A stretch of 64,000 nucleotides of DNA from Cohnella silvisoli. GTDB taxonomy: Bacteria > Bacillota > Bacilli > Paenibacillales > Paenibacillaceae. The stretch spans positions 62,001-126,000 of the forward strand of contig NZ_JAIOAP010000012.1 in assembly GCF_021190915.1 (NCBI RefSeq), given 5' to 3'. Below are positions 23,748 through 30,438 of the stretch, one piece after another; the stretch's first letter is position 1; each line of letters begins with the position of its first letter. The notes beneath the pieces are model-generated. The model was given only the letters and a program-made list of their open reading frames with translations, was not told where the DNA came from and did not search any database. The translations under genes were made by a program, and so were the position numbers.

Positions 23748-24157
23748 ACAACGATCATCGACGGAAACGGCGCGCTGTTCGTAGCTTCACCGAACTTTAA
23801 CCGTCCCCTTACGAAGCGAATCTCCGCCTTCCCGTATACATACTCGTGAAACCATCGTGTATCCGTACGCGCGGGAACGAGGCAAACAACCGTTGCTCCG
23901 TTACGTGATTCCGCGTATGCCTTCCGCATCCATTCGCCTATTCCGCGCCCATACGGCGGATTCATGAACACAACGTTTCCCGACCAATTCTGCGCGAGGC
24001 CGTCGTCTTCCCGCGTGAAGAATCGCTCACACTTCGCATTATCACCGTTTGAGCACGGGTCGAGCGTAAAGTGGAACTCCGCGTTTAATTCGTCGTAGAA
24101 CGATTGAGGCGTCGCCCATAGGTCCGTCTCTGACGAAAACATTACCGCTGTATTCAA
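23690..24157 (-). CDS. Phage Dam-type N6-adenine methyltransferase
   Basis: 155 residues. MFSSETDLWATPQSFYDELNAEFHFTLDPCSN at the N-terminus, catalytic NPPYGRGIGEW, and C-terminal NSAPFPSMIVVY are diagnostic of the phage N6A-methylase family. TTG start with GGAGG 7 nt upstream overlaps the stop of the kinase gene. Likely role: marking phage DNA against restriction. Confidence 0.88.
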   Translation of the reverse strand: MNTAVMFSSETDLWATPQSFYDELNAEFHFTLDPCSNGDNAKCERFFTREDDGLAQNWSGNVVFMNPPYGRGIGEWMRKAYAESRNGATVVCLVPARTDTRWFHEYVYGKAEIRFVRGRLKFGEATNSAPFPSMIVVYRASSSAMNTSQSSCVVA

Positions 24158-24903
24158 CCGTTCACCTCCGCGTTAATCCTCGCCATAATCGCATCAACCT
24201 CCGCGTACAAATCCGCCATCGTCCCCGCGTTCTCCACTTCGTAATCGACCGCAAAGCCCGCGATATGACTCTCCGTCTCATGCGCCAAACTCTCCGCCGT
24301 AAACGTGTCGCCTGCCTGACGCGCACGTTCGAGACGGATCGCCTCCGGACAGTTGACGCGGATGATGACGTAACCCTCCGCCCGACAGCGTTCGATTTCG
24401 TTAGGCTGGCGTAAGTCCGTGATGACGGAGCGGAACGGATGATTAGCCGGATCGTAATCGTGCATAACGTCATATTCACGTTGAATCCACGCGAAACATT
24501 TCCGCACCCATATGTCCGGATCACGCGCCCGCATCGTCTGACCGAACCACTGGTATAGCTCGCGTGGCTTCCGGCTGACTCCGTCTACGATACCGCCCAC
24601 CTCACCGCTAAATAATTCGTGAGCGTACCGTTTCAACTCGTCGCCGAACGCGAACCGTGTGTATCCGTATTGACGTCCGAGATAATCGGCGACTGCGTCC
24701 TTACCTGCGCGGAGTTGTCCACAAAGGGCAATCGGAGGCATTGATTTCGGACGCGATTCTTCCGCTAACTTCCGTATCATTGGCGCACCCATGCACCGCT
24801 TGTGTCCGGAATACCACTCGCCTTTGTGTTGGAAAACATACGGGGACTGCACAAACTCACCGCAATAGTCACACGTGTTTGTCCACACAATTCCCGTAGT
24901 CAA
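24154..24903 (-). CDS. dNMP kinase with N-terminal zinc ribbon
   Basis: 249 residues from a TTG with GGAGG 8 nt upstream. The N-terminus has CDYCGEF...HKRCMG, a small zinc ribbon. From about residue 55 comes a P-loop kinase (LCGQLRAGKDAVADYLG), RFAFGDELKRYAHELF, a DLRQPNEIERC segment and RVNCPEAIRLERARQAGD, as in deoxynucleoside monophosphate kinases. It supplies dNTP precursors for phage replication. Overlaps both neighbours by 4 nt. Confidence 0.8.
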   Translation of the reverse strand: MTTGIVWTNTCDYCGEFVQSPYVFQHKGEWYSGHKRCMGAPMIRKLAEESRPKSMPPIALCGQLRAGKDAVADYLGRQYGYTRFAFGDELKRYAHELFSGEVGGIVDGVSRKPRELYQWFGQTMRARDPDIWVRKCFAWIQREYDVMHDYDPANHPFRSVITDLRQPNEIERCRAEGYVIIRVNCPEAIRLERARQAGDTFTAESLAHETESHIAGFAVDYEVENAGTMADLYAEVDAIMARINAEVNG

Positions 24904-26366
24904 GCAGCGTTCACCTCCGTTTCCTTTCCGAAAGTGAACGCATCGCGCGCGCACCATATTCCATAACTGTCCGAAGCAGATTTGGCAATAGAGTACGGAG
25001 TCTTCAGGCGACCTACGTGATTCACTTCTACAACGTAATATTCGCGATCCTCCGATAAGTAATGGCTGTGTCCGATATTCGTCGCGCTCGCGTCAATGAT
25101 ACGAACGGCATCGCCTACGCGTGGTTCACGTCTAATCAACGGAGCGTCTTCGCGGCTATCGTCGATCACGAATCCGCTAAATATTCCGCTATTGACATAT
25201 GAGACGCAGAGTTTATCGCTATCCGGTACACGTGATTTAACGACTGTGAATGATCCGCCTCCCGTACTTTTCACGATATCCCCGACGCGCGCTTCCGTAG
25301 GTTGCGGAGCCTTCCCGTAAATGTCCGGCACTTCCAATCCGAGCGCACGGCGGAGCGCGATCGCCTTTCCGACGTGAACGTTAAAGCAATCGTCCGGTGC
25401 GCATTTCGCGAATCCGCGCGCGTATATTTCACCGCCACATTGCGGGAGGAAATGGATCAACGCAACAACGGTACGTTTCTCGCGATTAACGATGAACTCA
25501 ACGCGCTGCATCGAACTCCAGTCGGTACGCACGCCGTCAACTTTCGGCCAAAAATGCGGATGCTTTCCGTAAACGTCACGATGGGTACGCGCCAACTCCG
25601 CCACGTCCGCCTTCGCACGCTCAACGATTTGGTCACGTGTCAACGCGGCCGGCTTATCGACCGCATCGTTAACCGGTGAAATCGTACGTTTCAACTCCGT
25701 GACCTCGCGTTCCAGCTTACGTATGTCCGCCGACACGCCCTCCTCGATGAGTACGATGTCCTCACGGGCAACACGTAATTGTAGCGTTAACTTTGCGACG
25801 GCGTCCGTGAGGCCGGCGACTTGTTTCGCAAGGTCGAGCGTAGGCTGTACGAGAGGCGCTGTAGCTTCGACCGGTTCGAGGACGGTGTACTCCGACTCGC
25901 TAAGTGAAGCGAATCCGACCGCGTTTTTGGATGGAATACGCGCATAACCAGAAACTCCCGTTTCCATTACGGTCGCCACATCGCCGTTTTTATACTCGTA
26001 CTTATAGACGTGATTTTCCGCACCCCAACCGACGATCCTAACGCGCTCGCCCATTCGCGCCTTCCGCTTAACCTCACGATACTCCCGTAAAACGCCGCCG
26101 ATCGATTCGTCCGATAGAACCGTGATATTTTCGTTCATAGGCGCAACCTCCTCCGTTACGAGAACAACGTATTCATTGTGGTTAATGTAGCTGAGCGCGG
26201 CCGGGTCCTCGCAATACGGCTCAACGTAAACGCCGCTGTCTCCGGATAATCCACTTACGACCATCTCCGCGCCATTCGCGTAATCACCGAACGTTACGTC
26301 CGCGTTAACGATTCTAATGCGTTCTCCCACGTTTGCTTTACGTTTAACTTCCGTCACTTTACTCAT
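24900..26366 (-). CDS. Multi-module SH3/KOW-like repeat protein
   Basis: 488 residues from the ATG at 26366 (GGAGGAG upstream). Two copies of an EVKRKANVGERIRIV... module at the N-terminus, a helical coiled coil in the middle (residues about 200 to 260), a central domain, and EARVGDIVKST and EPRVGDAVRIID modules at the C-terminus. The modules resemble small SH3/KOW-type barrels. Related modules occur in the genes at 26386 and 33338. Function unknown. Confidence 0.6.
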   Translation of the reverse strand: MSKVTEVKRKANVGERIRIVNADVTFGDYANGAEMVVSGLSGDSGVYVEPYCEDPAALSYINHNEYVVLVTEEVAPMNENITVLSDESIGGVLREYREVKRKARMGERVRIVGWGAENHVYKYEYKNGDVATVMETGVSGYARIPSKNAVGFASLSESEYTVLEPVEATAPLVQPTLDLAKQVAGLTDAVAKLTLQLRVAREDIVLIEEGVSADIRKLEREVTELKRTISPVNDAVDKPAALTRDQIVERAKADVAELARTHRDVYGKHPHFWPKVDGVRTDWSSMQRVEFIVNREKRTVVALIHFLPQCGGEIYARGFAKCAPDDCFNVHVGKAIALRRALGLEVPDIYGKAPQPTEARVGDIVKSTGGGSFTVVKSRVPDSDKLCVSYVNSGIFSGFVIDDSREDAPLIRREPRVGDAVRIIDASATNIGHSHYLSEDREYYVVEVNHVGRLKTPYSIAKSASDSYGIWCARDAFTFGKETEVNAA

Positions 26367-26385
26367 ACCGTCATCTCCTCCGTTA

Positions 26386-26958
26386 TTAATTCGCGAATAA
26401 TGCGTCAACTTGCGCGATGAGAGCGGTGCGAGCTTCGGCGGGCGATAACTTCGTAGCGGATGGAACCCACGCCCAACATTCGTATGAACCGACTCTTCGC
26501 GCTCTATACGGCAGTCCGTCGGTGTGTACCGTATCAAGCTCGTCAATAACTACGATATCACCAACGGAAATTTCGTCATCATCCGGATTTGCTTCGATTA
26601 CACGCGCATAGTCGCCGACCTTTAACGTTGTTTCCTCCGCCAATTTCGCCTCGAGCTCCGCGAGTTCAGCGCGTTTAGCTTCGATAAGCTGCGCTGTCGA
26701 TAACGTAACGACTTCGCGGCGGAATACGGTAAAATCAAGGTCTACGTTCATATGATCGCCGTCTTCGTCCACAACTTGGATATCTCCGGATCTGTCTACA
26801 ACGATGTAGAACGAACCTTTCGGAAGAAAATCGTAACCACTAACGTCATGCCGTACGATATCACCGACGGCTGCGTCATCTTCCGTAACTACGTAGCGCC
26901 CGCCTTCGTACTCGATTACGTCAATCCCTACCGTTTTCACTTCGTTTAATTGCGCCAT
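26386..26958 (-). CDS. SH3/KOW-like repeat protein, short
   Basis: 190 residues. Two modules: VTEDDAAVGDIVRHDVSGYDFLPKGSFYIV and TLKVGDYARVIEANPDDDEISVGDIVVID...GLPYRARRVGSYECWAWV, joined by a helical LIEAKRAELAELEAKLAEE segment. It is a paralogue of the proteins at 24900 and 33338. GGAGG lies 7 nt before the ATG. Function unknown. Confidence 0.62.
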   Translation of the reverse strand: MAQLNEVKTVGIDVIEYEGGRYVVTEDDAAVGDIVRHDVSGYDFLPKGSFYIVVDRSGDIQVVDEDGDHMNVDLDFTVFRREVVTLSTAQLIEAKRAELAELEAKLAEETTLKVGDYARVIEANPDDDEISVGDIVVIDELDTVHTDGLPYRARRVGSYECWAWVPSATKLSPAEARTALIAQVDALFAN

Positions 26959-26959
26959 T

Positions 26960-27094
26960 TTAGCGCCTCCTCATCGTTTCTAGTTTATCTACGAGCCAGT
27001 CGCAGATTTTCCGTAAACTTAACGACTCCGCGAATGCATCGAAAGTGATTCGGACGTGCTTATATAACTCCTCGCTAGCTTCATGAAAACTCAC
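26960..27094 (-). CDS. Small protein, unknown
   Basis: 44 residues, MSFHEASEELYKHVRITFD..., helical. The GTG overlaps the dUTPase-like stop (GTGA), and the last codons carry the ribosome site for the next gene; this coupling supports a real gene. No family recognised. Confidence 0.55.
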   Translation of the reverse strand: MSFHEASEELYKHVRITFDAFAESLSLRKICDWLVDKLETMRRR

Positions 27095-27546
27095 GCCGCG
27101 TCAACTTCCGTAAATGTCACAGCCGGAACCGGAATGACGAAGCCGCTCGCAACGCGGTCACCTTTACGGACGAGATACGAACCGACTTCGTATTCTAAGC
27201 CGATGTCCCACGTTTCCACTCCGCCGTCGAGCGTAATTAACTCGCGTCCATATTCCGCTTCTTCCGGTACGTCTACATGTTCGAATATCAGCGCGGCTTC
27301 CTCGCTGTTATCCGGGCCAATCACGCAAATTCCGTTAGCCTGACGTAATGGCGTAATGAACGCGAGGTCGGGGCGCGCTGTGACGATCATTACGTGGCCG
27401 GGCGGAATTTCGAACGTGAGGCCGAGCGGAATCTTTGCGACTAAACCCGGTGCGATGACGCCACTCTCCGCCGCGTACAAATCGAACGTTGCCGAGCCGG
27501 TTGGGAGCGTGGCGTCCGGCCGAAGCCGTTGAATATTAATGTTCAA
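27091..27546 (-). CDS. dUTPase-like protein
   Basis: 151 residues. ATFDLYAAESGVIAPGLVAKIPLGLTFEIPPGHVMIVTARPDLAF corresponds to dUTPase motifs 1 and 2 and the core jelly-roll; QANGICVIGPDN replaces motif 3 with its usual GVIDxxYRG. The C-terminal Gly-rich motif 5 is not seen. So the fold is dUTPase-like, but activity is uncertain. TTG start with GGAGG about 10 nt upstream. Confidence 0.7.
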   Translation of the reverse strand: MNINIQRLRPDATLPTGSATFDLYAAESGVIAPGLVAKIPLGLTFEIPPGHVMIVTARPDLAFITPLRQANGICVIGPDNSEEAALIFEHVDVPEEAEYGRELITLDGGVETWDIGLEYEVGSYLVRKGDRVASGFVIPVPAVTFTEVDAA

Positions 27547-27752
27547 ACCGCGACCACCTCCTCCGAATTAATTACGCCGAATTGCGCTGTCTCGATCTTC
27601 GCATCGACCCACGAGGGATAGCCGTATTTTCCGTAGTCTACGAGAACTTGCGCCTCCTTAACAGCACGTTCGCGAGTCTTATACGTTCGAATTGCGTTGT
27701 TTTTTCGATACGGATAACCGTCGATAAGGATTACGTAATTGTCATTATTCAA
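27543..27752 (-). CDS. Hypothetical small protein
   Basis: 69 residues, MNNDNYVILIDGYPYRKNNAIRT... with a helix of the type KTRERAVKEAQVLVD. TTG start with GGAGG 7 nt upstream; 4-nt overlap with the dUTPase-like gene. No family recognised. Confidence 0.6.
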   Translation of the reverse strand: MNNDNYVILIDGYPYRKNNAIRTYKTRERAVKEAQVLVDYGKYGYPSWVDAKIETAQFGVINSEEVVAV

Positions 27753-27778
27753 CTTTCGTCCTCCTCTCCGTTTTGTTC

Positions 27779-27973
27779 CTACGTGTTAATCGTAAGATCA
27801 TCACCGTCTCGCACAGAAACACGTGAATTTATTTGAGCGAGGATTCCCGCACGCCATTCGTAAAGACGCGCAAGCCTCTCGTCAGCCAACCGTATTGCGT
27901 AATCCAAGTCCGCTAACTCAGCACGTGCAATAGCGAGTAGCTTTCGGCCAAGTTCGTCGTTTTCGCCAGTCAC
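27779..27973 (-). CDS. Small coiled-coil protein
   Basis: 64 residues, almost wholly helical with heptad-like spacing (LLAIARAELADLDYAIRLADERLARLYEW). GTG start overlaps the resolvase stop. No family recognised. Confidence 0.58.
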   Translation of the reverse strand: MTGENDELGRKLLAIARAELADLDYAIRLADERLARLYEWRAGILAQINSRVSVRDGDDLTINT

Positions 27974-28500
27974 GCATCTATCAACTCCTCACGGATTAAA
28001 TACGCCAGTACGACGGCACACGCGTCCGAGTCATCGTAACCGGCTGCCCAATTGTAATCGTCGCCCAAACGTAGGATTCGGCGGACAGCCTCCGCAACTT
28101 GCGGCTTCTCGGCGCGCCCATTTCCGGTGACGAGCTTCTTAACTGACGTTGGAGCCAGCGCCGGCTTGACGTCTTCTACTCGGTAGCCGTACGTATGAAG
28201 GGCGCGGTCTGCAGCCGCCCATGCGCTAAATATCGTTTGTGTTGCGCGCTTGTTCTTGCCGGACGTGAAATCCTCACGTAGAACGAGATTAAACGGGCGG
28301 TGCATGTAGATGAATTGCGCTATGAACGATTCGACGGTCAGAGAGCGGACGGCATCGTTATCAACTATCGATGTACCGACCGAAGAAGCGGCGACGAGGA
28401 ACGGTTGCCTGTTCCGAACCTCAATCGCGGCGACTCCGGGGCTCAACGATAAATCGAGTCCAAGAAACCGAGTAATTTCCGGCTTAATTTTGGGAGCCAG
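27970..28500 (-). CDS. RuvC-like Holliday junction resolvase (likely CUG start)
   Basis: RuvC-fold motifs: FLGLDLSLSPGVAAIE (first Asp), VLREDF (Glu), VKKLVTGNGRAEKPQVAEAV and YDDSDACAVVLAYL (last Asp pair). It resolves branched intermediates before packaging. Upstream frame is open, but the only strong ribosome site, GAGGAGG, is 9 nt before CTG at 28500, giving 176 residues that start just before the first strand. An in-frame TTG at 28557 has no ribosome site. It overlaps the upstream gene by 17 nt. Confidence 0.82.
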   Translation of the reverse strand: MAPKIKPEITRFLGLDLSLSPGVAAIEVRNRQPFLVAASSVGTSIVDNDAVRSLTVESFIAQFIYMHRPFNLVLREDFTSGKNKRATQTIFSAWAAADRALHTYGYRVEDVKPALAPTSVKKLVTGNGRAEKPQVAEAVRRILRLGDDYNWAAGYDDSDACAVVLAYLIREELIDA

Positions 28501-28783
28501 GAAGCGCCACCTCCTCAGATATCTTGCGGAATGTATATACGGTGTTTTCCGTCTCAACTACGAGGCGGTCCCCCAACCACCAATCGAGGGAATAGGTATC
28601 CGCGTCAGTCACAACTGTCGTTCTTAACGTTGATCCGGGCTCATCTACGTAATCCGCTATAAGACGGTGACCGACCTCGGCACGTAGGATATTAACGCGA
28701 TGGTTCTTACGCCGGGCCTCGCGTTCATGTGCTTCGCCCGTCTTCCGGTCGCGTATCGACTCAATTACGTAAAGTCCGGTCAT
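28484..28783 (-). CDS. Hypothetical protein
   Basis: 99 residues, MTGLYVIESIRDRKTGEAHER..., two strand-rich halves (HRLIADYVDEPGSTLRTTVVTDADTY and DRLVVETENTVYTFRKI). GGAGG lies 7 nt before the ATG; overlaps neighbours at both ends. No family recognised. Confidence 0.6.
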   Translation of the reverse strand: MTGLYVIESIRDRKTGEAHEREARRKNHRVNILRAEVGHRLIADYVDEPGSTLRTTVVTDADTYSLDWWLGDRLVVETENTVYTFRKISEEVALPGSQN

Positions 28784-29856
28784 GCAGCCGCCTCCAATCG
28801 CGATACTTCCCGTAATTCCGTAATTTTAGCGAGCGTGTTTGCGTATTGTTGCCGCTTGAATTCCGGCATTTGAGACGCGATTACCGCCGCCACCTCTCGT
28901 TGAATTCGCGCATATTCTTCGTCGGAAAGTCCGACCGCACATGCGCCCTTGAAATTGTTGAAATTCCACTTATCGATATCGAGCGCCGGCGGTTCATTCC
29001 GTTCGACCGCGCCAAGCACGTCCGCAAAGTAGTCGAGAACGCCCGCACGCATCTCGTCGGTGACTTCGATGCCGAACGCCTTGATATCCGGATTCTTTAC
29101 GTAATCTTCCGGCGTCATATCCCACGCCTTTTTCGACGCATTGACGTAGAGGATAACGTAGTAGTCGATCGGCGCGGCTTCGCTACCGTACATTAACGAA
29201 TAGCAGACGCATTGTTTAACGTGATCTTCCTTCGGACCGTTACGCGTTGAATATTCGGACGTCTGCGCCGACGTCGTTTGCTTCGATTTAACTTCGAGGC
29301 CGACGCGTAACACTTCGCCGTCTTCCGTCGCGTACAGCATGATGCCGTCGCACGTACCGAATAGCGCAAACTTACGTCCTTTATGCGTTATGATTGCGTT
29401 ACGCTTAGCGAAGTCTTCGAGCATCGGTTCTCCGCGTTCATTCCGGTCAAAGCGGAAACGTGGCGGGGCTCCGGTCGCCTTCGCGTAATGCTTCTCCGCA
29501 AATAATAGATCCCGCTGGATAACGTCCCCAATCGCAGTACCCACGGCGCGCCAGCGTCCTTGATGCGGAGGCGAGTCCGTTTTATCCTTCGGCGACTTCC
29601 GGAGTTTCTCGTAAAGTTCACGCGGACAACTATTCGCCGACGACGGGGAAAAATACGGAATATCGCGCGGCGGCCATACTTTACGCGCCTTATCCACGAT
29701 GATATCCGCGTACCATCGGTGAATCTGCGCGTCGAGCTCATCGTCGTATACTTCGGGCGATCCGTACCATGCGTCGAGTTGTGCGGTGAAATCTACGGCA
29801 ATTTGTTCAGCGAGCGAACGTTGAACCTCCGCGCCTACTTTCGTGAAAATACCGAT
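28780..29856 (-). CDS. PD-(D/E)XK nuclease, RecB/Cas4-like (likely AUC start)
   Basis: PYFSPSSANSCPRELYEKLR near the N-terminus, FGTCDGIMLY (catalytic Asp), RVGLEVKSKQ (E-x-K) and EDHVKQCVCYSLMYG (motif QxxxY) define a RecB-type PD-(D/E)XK nuclease of the Cas4/YqaJ kind. Only isolated Cys are seen, so an Fe-S cluster is uncertain. GGGAGG is followed after 9 nt by ATC at 29856, right after the upstream stop; there is no canonical start near, and a TTG at 29880 lies before the ribosome site. 358 residues. Confidence 0.83.
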   Translation of the reverse strand: MGIFTKVGAEVQRSLAEQIAVDFTAQLDAWYGSPEVYDDELDAQIHRWYADIIVDKARKVWPPRDIPYFSPSSANSCPRELYEKLRKSPKDKTDSPPHQGRWRAVGTAIGDVIQRDLLFAEKHYAKATGAPPRFRFDRNERGEPMLEDFAKRNAIITHKGRKFALFGTCDGIMLYATEDGEVLRVGLEVKSKQTTSAQTSEYSTRNGPKEDHVKQCVCYSLMYGSEAAPIDYYVILYVNASKKAWDMTPEDYVKNPDIKAFGIEVTDEMRAGVLDYFADVLGAVERNEPPALDIDKWNFNNFKGACAVGLSDEEYARIQREVAAVIASQMPEFKRQQYANTLAKITELREVSRLEAAA

Positions 29857-29857
29857 A

Positions 29858-30151
29858 TTAGACCGCCTCCCATTCCTCAACCGTAATCGTCCGCGTGATT
29901 TTCACTACCTCGTCAATATCCGCGTCTCCGTAATCATCGTAATTCCAGTCGGAGAAATACGAACCGGAACGCGTAATATAGCCGCGATAATGGCGCTCGC
30001 CGTCCGTAAAAACAACATCAAGCGATTGGTACTTTTCGCCAGCGCCGTCCCATCCGCCTTCCTCCGTCACTGTGTACGTTACGCCGTTAACCTCGAGCTC
30101 TTCTTCGCGCCACAATGCGATAAGTTGCTTATTCGAAATTTTTACGCCCAT
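29858..30151 (-). CDS. Hypothetical protein
   Basis: 97 residues with a helical start (MGVKISNKQLIALWREEELEVNG) and strand-rich acidic body. GAGGAG upstream of the ATG; its stop is inside the ribosome region of the nuclease gene. No family recognised. Confidence 0.6.
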   Translation of the reverse strand: MGVKISNKQLIALWREEELEVNGVTYTVTEEGGWDGAGEKYQSLDVVFTDGERHYRGYITRSGSYFSDWNYDDYGDADIDEVVKITRTITVEEWEAV

Positions 30152-30438
30152 ACTTCGTCAACTCCTCGTTAATTAATCGTTCGATAACCGCACCGGGAAC
30201 ACGCCCGTAATCGCGTTGATACGTTAGGCTGAACGCGAAGGCGTCCGGAGTGCTGCCGCGTTCGGCACAGTCCTCGACGTAGCAGCCGATACTCGTACGT
30301 AAGCTTTCCGTAATTTCCGTATCGACGCTCGATTCGTACATACATTGCCAACACGCGTGATCCCCCGACCTCGTCCGCCAGTGTGCGATTATATGCGCCG
30401 CAATTCATACACGTATACGATGCGGATTCACGTTCCAT
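30129..30438 (-). pseudogene. Zinc-ribbon protein, single-base frameshift
   Basis: Starts at an ATG (30438) overlapping the polymerase stop as TAATG, with GGAGG 9 nt upstream. The first frame reads MERESASYTCMNCGAYNRTLADEVGG; the second frame, continuing to 30129, reads HACWQCMYESSVDTEITE.... Removing one G in the GGGGG run (30362..30366) joins them to a 102-residue protein with a CxxC...CxxC zinc ribbon. Either the gene is broken, or the base is a sequencing error, or the run is a recoding site. Confidence 0.62.
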
